In this document: positions 36,904-45,947 of the stretch, one piece after another
Position numbering within the stretch: position 1 is the first letter of the stretch
Layout: each line of letters opens with the position of its first letter
Assembly: GCA_963719345.1 (NCBI GenBank)
Contig: CAVRCA010000005.1
Span: 186,001 to 250,000 of the forward strand
DNA length: 64,000 bases
Direction: 5' to 3'
Source of the DNA: CAVRCA01 sp963719345
GTDB lineage: Bacteria > Pseudomonadota > Alphaproteobacteria > Acetobacterales > Acetobacteraceae
Program-made: the position numbers and the translations under genes
Notes under the pieces: model-generated
What the model was told of the DNA's origin: nothing
Database searches by the model: none
Seen by the model: the letters and a program-made list of their open reading frames with translations, nothing else

Positions 36904-37269
36904 ATGCCCTACAATTGCTAGTCGTTGTGACTTCGTTACAAAAACGATGATGGCATCCACCGCTATTTACCGAAGAGAGAGATGGCTCCCGACGAATCGA
37001 GTGAGCGCACAGCGACGCTTCCGCTCGGACCGCAGCGCCCCATCAAGTTTGGTCCGCTCCCGCAGAATAAGGCGTCCATAGCAGACTGGCAGCTCCCACC
37101 CGTAGCTGTCGTACAGCAATGCTTGCGAGGGCTCTACCCGCTCGGATTTAGAGCCAGGCACCTACTCCAAAGCAGTCCGCCTTGCGAGCCGCAGGGCTGG
37201 GCGTCAGAGTGCGGTCTAGCGGGACCTAGAAGCCCGCCATCACCGACGCAACGAGGGACCGTCCGACCC
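36904..37269. other. Gap between the orphan nuclease-like gene and the acyl-CoA synthetase
   Basis: This 366-bp stretch has intermediate composition. It must hold the minus-strand promoter of the orphan gene and the plus-strand promoter of the synthetase. The in-frame reading upstream of the synthetase ATG has no recognisable domain. I see no tRNA, transposase remnant or flanking repeat. Confidence 0.4.
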
Positions 37270-39382
37270 ATGCCCGACTCCACCCACGCCGGCTCCCGCT
37301 TCGCCAGCGTCACGCCGCTGATCGCCCCGCGCTCCATCGCCATCGTCGGCGCTTCCGGAGACGCGGCGCGGATCGGCGGCCGGCCGATCGCCTACATGCG
37401 GGCCAACGGGTTCCGCGGCACCATCCTCCCCGTCAACCCGAACCGGCCGGAGATCCAGGGCATCAAGGCCTACCCCTCGGTCAACGACCTGCCCGAAACC
37501 CCGGACGTCGCGATCGTCGCGGTGCCGGCCCATCTCGCGGTGCAGGCGGTCGACGACCTCGGGCGGCGCGGCACCAAGGGGGTCATCGTGTTCACCGCCG
37601 GCTTCGCCGAGGTGGACGACGCCGGCAGCGCCGCGCAGGACCGCATGGTCGGCATTGCGCGCGGCCACGGGATGCGGCTGCTCGGCCCCAACTGCCTCGG
37701 CGTGTTCGACGGCCGCACCGGCTATTACGCGACCTTCACCGCCTCGATCGACAGCGGCGTGCCGATCCCCGGGCGCATCGCCATCGCCAGCCAGTCGGGC
37801 GCCTATGGCACCCACCTGTTCGCGATCGCGCGCAACCGGCGGCATCGGCGCCTCGCTCTGCGTCATGACCGGCAACGAGGCCGACGTGACCGTGGGGGAC
37901 GTGATCGGCTGGCTGGCCGAGCACGAGGATACCGACGTGATCGCCGCCTATGTCGAGGGCATCCGCGAATCCGAGAGCTTCCTCGCCGCCCTCGCCGCCG
38001 CGCGGGCTGCCAAAAAACCGATCGTGCTGATGAAGGTGGGCCGCAGCGCGCTCGGCACCGCGGCCGCCAAGTCGCACACCGCCTCGATCGCCGGCGACGA
38101 TGCCGTGACCGAAGCCGTGCTCGCCGAGTTCGGCGTGATCCGCGCCCGCACCACGGAGGAACTGCTCGACATCGCCCACACCGCGACCCGCCGGATCTAT
38201 CCCGCGCGCAACACGCTGGGCGTGCTGACGGTGAGCGGCGGCGCCGGCGTGCTGATCAGCGACGTCGCCGAGCAGGTCGGGCTGGCGATGCCGGAGATGC
38301 CGGCCGCCGCGCAGGCGAAGTTGAAGGAACTCGTCTCGTTCGCCGCCACCCGCAACCCGGTCGACGCCACCGCGCAGGTGTCGAACGACATGTCGCTGAT
38401 CACGAAGTTCTTCGGCGAGCTGGAACAGGAGGGCGGCTATTCCTCCGTCGTGGCGTTCTTCAGCCAGGTCGCCAGCTCCAGCCGCGGACCCGAGCTGCGC
38501 GAAAAACTGGCCGAGGTCGTGCAGCGCTTTCCCGATCGGCTGCACGTGCTGTCGGTGATCGCCCCGCCGGAGACCGTGCGCGGCTTCGAGCAGGACGGCT
38601 GGGTCGTCCACGAGGACCCGACCCGGGCGGTGGTGGCCATCGAGGCGATGGGCCGGTTCGGCGCCGCGTTCGCCGCCGGTTCTGGCGACGCGCCACCGGC
38701 GGTGCCGCAGACCGTGCTGCCGGAAGCGACGCCGAGCGAGGCGGAGGCCAAGCAGCTGCTCGCCCAGGCGGGCATCCCCTCGGCGCCCGAGCGCGCCTGC
38801 GCCACGGCGGAGGACGCGATCGCGGCGGCCGAGACGTTCGGCTACCCGGTGGTGCTGAAGATCCTGTCGCCCGACATCCTGCATAAGTCCGAGATCGGCG
38901 GGGTGCTGCTCGACGTGGCCGACGGCGCCGCCGTGCGCGACGGTTTTGCCACCCTGCTCGACCGCGGGCGCGGTGCCGCGCCCGGCGCGCGGATCGAGGG
39001 CGTGCTGGTCGCCAAGCAGCTCAAAGGCGGGGTCGAGTGCATCCTCGGCATCCACCGCGACCCGGTGTTCGGTCCCATCGCGATGTTCGGCCTGGGCGGC
39101 ATCTTCGTCGAGGTGCTGCGCGACGTGGTGTTCCGCCGCTGCCCGTTCGGCGAGGACGTGGCCGAAGCGATGATCCGCTCGATCCGCGGCGCGCCGCTGC
39201 TGCTGGGCGCGCGTGGGCGCAAGCCGGCCGATATCCGGGCCATCGCCGCGATGCTGGCCCGGCTTTCCGTCTTTGCGAGCCAGGCCGGCCCGAGGCTCGG
39301 CTCCATCGACCTCAACCCGGTGTTCGCCATGCCGCAGGGCGAGGGCGCCTTCGCCGCCGACGCGGTCATCGAGATCGCGTAG
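37270..39382 (+). CDS. Acyl-CoA synthetase, NDP-forming (frameshifted)
   Basis: The protein (about 703 residues when repaired) fuses a CoA-binding domain (LIAPRSIAIVGASGDAARIGGRP, LPVNPNRPEIQG), succinyl-CoA ligase-like domains (VVAFFSQVAS, phospho-His region LGVLTVSGGAGVLISD) and a C-terminal ATP-grasp domain (VLKILSPDILHKSEIGGV, GPIAMFGLGGIFVEVL, RLGSIDLNPVFA). The frame changes near 37840; removing one G in CGGCGG gives ARNRGIGASLCVMTGN. It makes acyl-CoA from acid, ATP and CoA with ADP as product. The start at 37270 lies after a non-coding gap. Substrate unknown. Confidence 0.85.
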
Positions 39383-39460
39383 CGACCGTCAAGCCCGCAA
39401 GTCCTTCGCCGAGCCTGCCCCACTGCCTGCTATGGTCGGCCAGCTTGGCAGGAGGTTTTG

Positions 39461-40474
39461 ATGGACACGATTGGAAGATTTCTCGACGCGTTGCCGAAGG
39501 TGGAGCTGCACGTCCACATCGAGGGCACGCTTGAGCCCGAGCTGATGTTCACGCTCGCCGCCCGGAACGGCGTGACGCTGCCCTACGCCAGCGTCGAGGC
39601 CGCCCGGGCCGCCTACGCCTTTGGCAACCTCGATGCGTTCCTCGACCTCTACTACCGGGGCATGAGCGTCTTGCGCACCGAGCAGGATTTTTTCGACCTC
39701 ACCGCCGCCTATCTGGCCCGGGTCGCTGCGCAGAACGTCGTCCATGCCGAGATTTTCTTCGACCCGCAGGGCCACACGGGGCGCGGGGTCGCGTTCGCGA
39801 CCGTGCTCGGCGGCATCACCCGCGCCCTCGCCGAGGGCGAGCGCCGGCTCGGGGTGACGTCCCGGCTCATCATGTGCTTCCTGCGCCACCTCGACGAGGC
39901 CGACGCCATGGCGACCTTGGCCCAGGCGCTGCCGCACAAGCGGCACATCATCGGGGTGGGGCTCGACTCGTCCGAGCTTGGCCATCCGCCCGAAAAATTC
40001 GCTCGCGTGTTTGCGGAAGCCCGAGCCGAAGGCTTCAAGCTGGTCGCGCACGCCGGAGAGGAAGGGCCGCCCGAGTATGTCTGGCAGGCCCTCGACGTGC
40101 TCGGGGTGGACCGACTGGACCACGGCAACCGCGCGCTCGAGGACGCCGCGCTGACCCGGCGACTGGCGCGGGAGGGGATCGCGCTCACCGTCTGCCCGTT
40201 GAGCAACCTCCGGCTCGGCGGGATTTCCGACATGCGCGACCATCCGTTGAAGCGGATGCTGGATCTCGGCTTGCGGGCGACGGTGAACTCCGACGATCCG
40301 GCGTATTTCGGCGGTTACATGACGGAGAATTTCCGTGCCGTCGGCGCGGCGCTCGACCTTGGGCGCACGGATTTCGAAGTTCTGGCGCGCAATGCCGTCG
40401 AGGCCAGCCTGTTGCCGCCGGCGGGGATCGCGGCGCTGCAAGGCCGGCTGGCGGTCGCTCTGGCCAGAGCGTGA
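39461..40474 (+). CDS. Adenine deaminase (adenosine deaminase family)
   Basis: The 337-residue protein carries the zinc site ELHVHIEGTLEPEL (residues 16-29), HAGEEGPPEYVWQAL, DRLDHGNRALED and TVNSDDPAYFGGY. LDSSELGHPPEKF replaces the adenosine deaminase equivalent and is characteristic of the adenine deaminase (Aah1-like) branch, which converts adenine to hypoxanthine for purine salvage. The ATG at 39461 follows GGAGG. Adenosine deaminase activity is the alternative. Confidence 0.85.
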   Translation: MDTIGRFLDALPKVELHVHIEGTLEPELMFTLAARNGVTLPYASVEAARAAYAFGNLDAFLDLYYRGMSVLRTEQDFFDLTAAYLARVAAQNVVHAEIFFDPQGHTGRGVAFATVLGGITRALAEGERRLGVTSRLIMCFLRHLDEADAMATLAQALPHKRHIIGVGLDSSELGHPPEKFARVFAEARAEGFKLVAHAGEEGPPEYVWQALDVLGVDRLDHGNRALEDAALTRRLAREGIALTVCPLSNLRLGGISDMRDHPLKRMLDLGLRATVNSDDPAYFGGYMTENFRAVGAALDLGRTDFEVLARNAVEASLLPPAGIAALQGRLAVALARA

Positions 40475-40514
40475 GGGCGCGCTATAAACGCCAGACGCGA
40501 TCCGGAGGAGCAAC

Positions 40515-41198
40515 GTGATCGACAAGATCGTGCGGTCCATGGCCGAGGCGATGGAGGGGATCGAGGACGGCTCGACCGTGCTGATCGGCGGTTTCGGCGC
40601 GGTCGGGCAGCCGAACATGTTGATCGATGGATTGATCGAGCAGGGGGCCAAGGACCTCACCATTGCGCTCAACAACGCCGGCGTCGGCCGGGTCGGGGTG
40701 GCGCGGCTGATGGACCTCGGCCGGGTGCGCAAGGTGATCTGCTCGTTCCCGCGCAGCTCGGACCCGGTGGTGTTCGAGACGCTCTACAAAGCGGGACAAA
40801 TCGAGCTGGAACTGGTGCCGCAGGGCACGCTCGCCGAGCGGATGCGGGCCGCCGGCGCCGGCATTCCCGCCTTCTTCACCGCCACCGCCGTGGGCACGAG
40901 GCTCGCCCAGGGCAAGGAGACCCGCGAGTTCGACGGCCGGACCTACGTGCTGGAGCCGGCGCTGCCCGGGGACGTGGCACTGGTCGAGGCGTGGCAGGCG
41001 GACCGCTGGGGCAACCTGACGTTCCGCCAATCCGGCCGCAACTTCAACCCGGTGATCGCGACGGCCGCGAAACTGACCATCGTGCAGTCGCAGCACCTGG
41101 TCGAGCTGGGCGAGCTGCCGCCCGAGCATATCGTCACTCCGGGCATCTTCGTGGACCGCGTGCTGCACGTGCCCTACGGTGATCCTCCGACGTTTTAG
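40515..41198 (+). CDS. 3-oxoacid CoA-transferase subunit A (PcaI-like)
   Basis: The 227-residue protein matches the alpha subunit of succinyl-CoA:3-oxoacid transferases: GSTVLIGGFGAVGQPNMLIDGLIEQG, LNNAGVGRVGVARL, KVICSFPRSSDP and VAIVEAWQADRWGNLTFRQ-type segment near residue 155. The start is GTG at 40515 after GGAGGAG. It pairs with the beta subunit 10 bp downstream; together they move CoA to 3-oxoadipate, acetoacetate or a similar acid, consistent with aromatic breakdown elsewhere in the window. Confidence 0.88.
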   Translation: MIDKIVRSMAEAMEGIEDGSTVLIGGFGAVGQPNMLIDGLIEQGAKDLTIALNNAGVGRVGVARLMDLGRVRKVICSFPRSSDPVVFETLYKAGQIELELVPQGTLAERMRAAGAGIPAFFTATAVGTRLAQGKETREFDGRTYVLEPALPGDVALVEAWQADRWGNLTFRQSGRNFNPVIATAAKLTIVQSQHLVELGELPPEHIVTPGIFVDRVLHVPYGDPPTF

Positions 41199-41208
41199 GA
41201 ACAGTCCG

Positions 41209-41871
41209 ATGCCTGACACGGCCGTCGCCGACTTCAAGCCGCTCAGCCGCCCCGAGATGGCCGCCCGGGCCGCGCGCGACATCCCCGAGGGCTGGTACGT
41301 CAATCTCGGCATCGGCATCCCGACCCTGATCGCCGACCATGTGCCCAGTGAGCGGGAAGTTATCTTCCACTCCGAGAACGGCGTCCTCGGGATGGGGCCG
41401 CAGCCGCCGAAGGAAGCAATCGACCCGTGGCTGATCAACGCCGGCAAGCAGTATGTGACGCTGCGCCAGGGCGGTTCCTTCGTCCACCATGCCGACAGTT
41501 TCGCGATGATCCGCGGCGGCCATATCGACCTGTGCGTGCTCGGCGGCTTCGAGGTGGCGGAGAACGGCGATCTGGCGAACTGGGCCACTTCCGAGAACGA
41601 CACCGCGCCGGCGGTCGGCGGGGCGATGGATCTGGCGGCCGGCGCCAAGCGGCTCTGGGTGCTGATGGAGCACACCACCAAGGACGGCCGCAGCAAGCTC
41701 GTGCATCGTTGCAGCTATCCGCTGACGGCGGTCGGAGCGGTCAAGCGCGTCTACACCAACCTCGCGGTGCTCGACGTGACCGAGCGCGGCTTCGTGGTGC
41801 TCGACATGGCCCCGGGCCTGAGCTTCGAGGCGTTGCAGGCCCGCACCGACGCGAAGCTGCTCCCGCTTTAG
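41209..41871 (+). CDS. 3-oxoacid CoA-transferase subunit B (PcaJ-like)
   Basis: The 220-residue protein has the beta-subunit motifs YVNLGIGIPTLIADHV and the catalytic Glu in HSENGVLGMGPQP, plus IDLCVLGGFEVAENGDLANW and HTTKDGRSKLVHRCSYPLT. The ATG is at 41209, 10 bp after the alpha subunit stop, so the pair is one operon. It completes the heteromeric transferase. Whether the acceptor is 3-oxoadipate or acetoacetate cannot be told from sequence. Confidence 0.88.
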   Translation: MPDTAVADFKPLSRPEMAARAARDIPEGWYVNLGIGIPTLIADHVPSEREVIFHSENGVLGMGPQPPKEAIDPWLINAGKQYVTLRQGGSFVHHADSFAMIRGGHIDLCVLGGFEVAENGDLANWATSENDTAPAVGGAMDLAAGAKRLWVLMEHTTKDGRSKLVHRCSYPLTAVGAVKRVYTNLAVLDVTERGFVVLDMAPGLSFEALQARTDAKLLPL

Positions 41872-41893
41872 AGATCTCGGGAAGTCATGTTGC

Positions 41894-42133
41894 TTGCCAA
41901 CAGTCCTTCGCGCGAACGGATACCGATTCTACTTCTACAGTCACGAAGGCAACGAGCCGCCCCACGTCCATGTCGCTCCGGAAGCGGGTCGGCGAAGGTG
42001 CTGGTTGGAACTCGTTGCCGTGGCGGGTAGCGCGGGCTTTTCGACGGCCGAACTCGGAACCATTGTGCGACTGGTGCGCGTTCGTCACGAGCAACTCCTG
42101 GGAGGGTGGAATGGGTTCTTCGGCCACAGCTGA
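41894..42133 (+). CDS. DUF4160 domain protein
   Basis: The 79-residue protein matches DUF4160: MPTVLRANGYRFYFYSHEGNEPPHVHV, then WLELVAVAGSAGFSTAELG. The start is TTG at 41894; a nearby ATG at 41887 is in another frame. DUF4160 genes often sit next to DUF2442 genes, as here (22-bp overlap), and the pair is suspected of toxin-antitoxin-like behaviour, not established. It is inserted between CoA-transferase and acyl-CoA dehydrogenase genes. Confidence 0.75.
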   Translation: MPTVLRANGYRFYFYSHEGNEPPHVHVAPEAGRRRCWLELVAVAGSAGFSTAELGTIVRLVRVRHEQLLGGWNGFFGHS

Positions 42134-42417
42134 AAAGGCGGACATCCGCGTCAAGAATGTCAGCCTTACCAGCGAGAACTCTCCGTCAGCTTGTGGATGG
42201 GCGGCGGATCACTCTGCCCCTGGCCTGGCATCCGCGCCTTGCCGCTGCCAGCCGATCACGGGCGCGCTGGACCATCGGCGGCGCCGGATACGGAATACAC
42301 TGGCCTGACATCGACGAGGATCTCAGCACGGAGGGGTTGCTGGAGGGCAGCGGGCGCCCTCGGGTTCGGCCGGTTGGCGTCACGCGGCGCCCAAGCGAGG
42401 CTGAACGGGGGACATGA
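42111..42417 (+). CDS. DUF2442 domain protein (frameshifted)
   Basis: The ATG at 42111 follows a strong GGGAGGGTGGA. The N-terminal frame reads ADIRVKNVSLTSEN; the core LVDGRRITLPLAWHPRLAAAS and YGIHWPDIDEDLSTEGLL, typical of DUF2442, is one frame on, with the shift at about 42170-42195. Repaired length is about 101 residues. It overlaps the DUF4160 gene and its stop overlaps the next ATG (ATGA at 42414). DUF2442 proteins are small and may act as partners of DUF4160. Confidence 0.65.
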
Positions 42418-43478
42418 TGGAAACAGTGGAGGATCGTGGCGAGAGTTTGCGCATGATCCGCGACAGCGCGGCCGGCATTGCGCCGCGCACGGGAGACCTC
42501 AAACGTATCCGGGCCCTGCGCTTCGCCGATCCGGGTTTCGACCGGACGGTCTGGCGCGAGATGTGCGAGATGGGCTGGCCCGGACTGCGGTTGCCCGAGG
42601 ACCAGGGCGGCTCCGGCCTCGGCATGCAGGAGTTTTGTGCCTTGTGCGAGGAGCTGGGCGCGAGCCTGGTTCCCGAGCCGCTGATCCCGGTCGCCATGGC
42701 CGCGCGCCTCGTCGGCGCCGACCAGCGCACAAAGCTGCTTGCGGGTGAAACCATCATCCTGCCCGCGTGGCAGGAGCAGCCGAACGATTTCGGGCTCCCC
42801 GGGGCCACGACCTTGCGCGACGGCAAGCTGTACGGCCGAAAAGCGTTCGTGCCGATGGCGGCGGGAGCCGACGCGTTTCTCGTCACCGTGCAGGACGGCT
42901 TGGTGCTGGTCGCACGCGATGCGCCCGGGCTGACGCTCGACATCGACCGCACCCAGGACGGCGGCAATTTCGGCACCCTCGGGTTCGACGGCGCCCCCGC
43001 CGAAGCCATCGCAGGCGACGCCGCCGACCCGCTGGAGGAAGCCGCGCTGGCGAGTGCCGCCACCATGCTCGGCGTGATGGACCGCGCCTTCGCGATGACG
43101 CTCGACTACCTCAGGACGCGCCAGCAATTCGGCAAGCTGATCGGCAGTTTCCAGGCGCTCCAGCACCGTGCCGCCGACCTGAAGATCCAGCTCGCGCTGA
43201 CGCGCGCCAGCGTGGAGTCCGCCGCCGCCACGCTGGACACCCAAGCGTCTCCGGCGACCCGTCGTGCGGCCGTGTCGCGCGCGAAAGCCCGCGCCTCGGA
43301 CGCGGGGATGCTGGTGACGCGCCAATGCATCCAGTTGCACGGCGGCATCGGCTACACCGACGAGTACGATGTCGGGCTCTTCTTGCGCAAGGCGATGGTG
43401 CTGTCGAACCTCTACGGCTCGGCGGCGCTGCACCGGGCGCGCTTTGCCTCCCTCTCTCCGGAGCAGGACGATGAATAG
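42414..43478 (+). CDS. Acyl-CoA dehydrogenase family protein (small type)
   Basis: The 354-residue protein shows the N-terminal helical domain (REMCEMGWPGLRLPEDQGGSG), EELGASLVPEPLIPV, and the C-terminal YLRTRQQFGKLIGSFQALQHRAADLKI and QLHGGIGYTDEYDVGLFLRK. The mid-domain FAD segment lacks the usual (T/S)EP-x-AGSD motif; the Glu at the catalytic position is not obvious. It precedes a second acyl-CoA dehydrogenase with 8-bp overlap. Such pairs form heteromeric enzymes in steroid or branched-acid degradation, so this may be the non-catalytic partner. Confidence 0.85.
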   Translation: MMETVEDRGESLRMIRDSAAGIAPRTGDLKRIRALRFADPGFDRTVWREMCEMGWPGLRLPEDQGGSGLGMQEFCALCEELGASLVPEPLIPVAMAARLVGADQRTKLLAGETIILPAWQEQPNDFGLPGATTLRDGKLYGRKAFVPMAAGADAFLVTVQDGLVLVARDAPGLTLDIDRTQDGGNFGTLGFDGAPAEAIAGDAADPLEEAALASAATMLGVMDRAFAMTLDYLRTRQQFGKLIGSFQALQHRAADLKIQLALTRASVESAAATLDTQASPATRRAAVSRAKARASDAGMLVTRQCIQLHGGIGYTDEYDVGLFLRKAMVLSNLYGSAALHRARFASLSPEQDDE

Positions 43479-44650
43479 CATTTCGCCCCGCGAGACCCGC
43501 GATCTCAACGCGCTCGATGACGAGACATTCCGCCACGTCGTGCGTCGCTTCGTCGAGGCGAACTACCCGCAGGAGCTGCGCTACCCGCCGAAACGCCTGC
43601 ACTGGGCCGAGAACAAGGTCTGGTACATGAAGCTGGCCGAAACCGGCTGGCTCTGTCCGGGCTGGCCGCGCGAGTATGGCGGCCTCGGCCTGTCCTCGAT
43701 CAAGCAGGTCATCCTGACCGAGGAATTCGAGCGCTACGGCGTCGCGCGCACCAACGACCACGGCATCGTCATGGTCGGCCCGCTGCTGATCGACCACGGC
43801 ACCGAGGCCCAGAAGCAGCTTTTCTTGCCAAAAATCCTGACCGGCGAGCACGTGTGGTGCCAGGGCTACAGCGAGCCGAACGCCGGCTCCGATCTTGCCA
43901 GCCTGCGCACCGAGGCGGCGCTCGACGGCGACGAATACGTCGTCAACGGGCAGAAGACCTGGACCACGCTCGCGATGGACGCGAACTGGATTTTTCTCCT
44001 GGTCCGCACCGACAAGAGCGCCAAGAAGCAGGAGGGCATCAGTTTTCTTCTGGTGCCGATGGATACGCCGGGCATCAGCATCCGCCCGATCATCACGCTC
44101 GATATGCACGACGAGTTCTGCGAGACGTTTTTCGACAACGTGCGCGTCCCGGCCGCCAATTTGGTCGGCCAGCCGAACAAGGGCTGGACGATGGCCAAGG
44201 CGCTGCTCGGCCATGAGCGCATCTATCTCGGCTCGCCGAAACTGTCCGGTTACGCCTTTGCGCGCCTGAAACTGCTGGCCGAGCGGATGGGCGTGTGGGA
44301 CGACCCCGTGTTCCAGGCCCGCTACACCCAGCTCCGCCTCGATCTCGTCGACCTGCGGGCGCTCTACCAGACGTTCGTCGACATCCTCCGGCGCGGCGGG
44401 ACGCTGGGGCCGGACGTCTCCATGCTGAAAGTGTGGCAGACCGAGCTGTTCCAGCGGATCACCGATCTTTCGATCGAAATCGCCGCCGAGAACGCGGCGC
44501 TGCTCGACCCGATGGAAGGCAATCGCGAACTCAACCCGGCCGGGCTCTATCTGCAGGCCCGGCCCCCACGATCTACGGCGGCTCGAACGAGATCCAGCGC
44601 AACATCCTGGCCAGAACGTCGACTGCCAGGCGATTGCGCAACCACGTCAG
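43471..44650 (+). CDS. Acyl-CoA dehydrogenase family protein (C-terminus frameshifted)
   Basis: The protein starts MNSISPRETRDLN and has WPREYGGLGLSSIKQVI, the FAD motif CQGYSEPNAGSDLASLRT, LMVNGQKTWTT-type segment (VVNGQKTWTTLAMDANW) and helical C-terminus (LSIEIAAENAALLDP). The final motif YGGSNEIQRNILAR appears in the next frame; adding one C to CCCCC at 44563-44567 restores LQARPPTIYGGSNEIQ. The natural stop is unclear because the restored frame stays open, so the end given is approximate. It oxidises an acyl-CoA thioester; the upstream paralogue is the likely partner. The 3' part overlaps the antisense SIMPL gene frame. Confidence 0.83.
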
Positions 44651-45464
44651 CAGGCTGCCACCAGCCGCAACAGGTCCACTGCTGTCCCGCAGCCGGCAGA
44701 AACAGGTGCGTGGCGAACGACTCTCGACTGCCGGGCTGCCGATCTCGTTTCGCTCGAGCGGGGCCGGCGGCGGCGCGGCATGCATCCGCGCGCGGCCGGA
44801 GCACGGCGTCCGCTTCCACCGTGGCGCTGACGTCCATGTCCTCGGCTTGAGCGACCGGAGGTGCCGACGCGGCCGGCATGGCCGCCATGGCCATCGCGCG
44901 CGGCATCAGCGGCGGCGGCTCGGAGCCGACTCGCACCTCCCTGAACTGGTCGAACTGGAGATCGAGCAGCGAGGCGATCGCGGCGGCGCGGCGCCGCAGC
45001 GCACGGAGCGCCTGCTCCACCGCCTGGTCGCGCGCGTGCTCGCTTGCCGCTGCGGACAGGCGCCAGCCGAGCTGCTCCGTCGCCAGGCCTTTCTGCTGAA
45101 GCTCGCCCACGATCGGCAGGATCGGCGTCTTTCCCGTCGAATGCAGGCGCAGTTGCTGCGACGCCTGCCAGCGCTCGGGGCGGTCCCGCCCGTCCGGGGC
45201 GACACGCCAGACACTGTAGGCGCCAGTCGAGGATGCGATCTCGTGCAGGTCGCGCAGTCTGTTCAGCGCGTCCGCCATCATGGCGTTCACCCGCTTCTGC
45301 GCGTCCGCGGCGGTGCCGGCCACGGCTTCGGCCCGCATCGTCGCCACCTGCTCGTCGGGGGCGACCGAAACGGTCGCCGTCTCGCTGAAATGCAGGATGG
45401 TCTCCGCCTGTGCCGGCACTACGACGGTCGACAGCACCGCCGCGGCGGCAAGGGCCGCTCTCAT
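44547..45464 (-). CDS. SIMPL-domain periplasmic protein (C-terminal end uncertain)
   Basis: The 305-residue frame starts with signal peptide MRAALAAAAVLSTVVVPAQA and then ETILHFSETATVSVAPDEQVATMRAEAVAG, DAQKRVNAMMADALNRL, WQASQQLRLHSTG and ATVEADAVLRPR, all SIMPL (DUF541) features. The family usually ends at about residue 235, near 44780; the remaining 70 residues are basic and unlike the family and run antisense into the acyl-CoA dehydrogenase. A frameshift near that point is likely. SIMPL proteins are exported beta/alpha proteins of unclear role in envelope stress. Confidence 0.72.
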   Translation of the reverse strand: MRAALAAAAVLSTVVVPAQAETILHFSETATVSVAPDEQVATMRAEAVAGTAADAQKRVNAMMADALNRLRDLHEIASSTGAYSVWRVAPDGRDRPERWQASQQLRLHSTGKTPILPIVGELQQKGLATEQLGWRLSAAASEHARDQAVEQALRALRRRAAAIASLLDLQFDQFREVRVGSEPPPLMPRAMAMAAMPAASAPPVAQAEDMDVSATVEADAVLRPRADACRAAAGPARAKRDRQPGSRESFATHLFLPAAGQQWTCCGWWQPADVVAQSPGSRRSGQDVALDLVRAAVDRGGRACR

Positions 45465-45477
45465 CCGCCGGATTGGC

Positions 45478-45813
45478 TCAGCGGGAGAGGTTCGGTGTAG
45501 CGGGTGTCCCGCTGTTGCCGCGGGACGCCGGCTGGTTGGTTCCGGGGTTGAGCGAAGGCGGCGACCCGCTGAGCGGAGACGCGTTCGGCATCGACGTATC
45601 GGTGGACGTGGCGGTGCCGCCGCCGGCGCCGGGGGCGACCAGCTCCGGAGGGGCGGTCGCCGTCCCGGTTTGCGGGGTCCCCGGAGGGATCGACGGCACG
45701 GGGGCCGGTGTCGTCGCCGGGCCAGCCGAGGGGTTGGAGACGGGCGGTGACGCGGTCTGCGCAAGCGCCGCCCCGGGCAGGGCGAACAAGGCGAGGAAAA
45801 GGATACGGCGCAT
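45478..45813 (-). CDS. Small secreted Pro/Thr/Ser-rich protein
   Basis: The 111-residue protein has signal peptide MRRILFLALFALPGAALAQ and a low-complexity mature part dominated by Pro, Thr, Ser, Gly and Asn (SNPSAGPATTPAPVPSIPPG, SGSPPSLNPGTNQPASRG). There is no domain. The start at 45813 is set by the signal peptide. It lies 13 bp before the SIMPL gene and is probably in the same operon. It may be a disordered envelope or linker protein. Confidence 0.6.
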   Translation of the reverse strand: MRRILFLALFALPGAALAQTASPPVSNPSAGPATTPAPVPSIPPGTPQTGTATAPPELVAPGAGGGTATSTDTSMPNASPLSGSPPSLNPGTNQPASRGNSGTPATPNLSR

Positions 45814-45947
45814 GAAGCCCTCCAATCTGGAGTTGAACGCAGCGTCGGCAAGTCCGGTTTCCGCGCGACAGGGAGCGGCACGGAGCGGGTTGACGCCCCT
45901 CCGCCGGGTCCTACGCTGCGTGCGGACGGAGGCGACGGGCGACGCGA

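Noticed and set aside
36961..37269. N-terminal extension of the acyl-CoA synthetase
   Set aside because: The reading is low-complexity and unlike the family; LIAPRSIAIVGASG sits about 20 residues after the ATG at 37270, as is normal.
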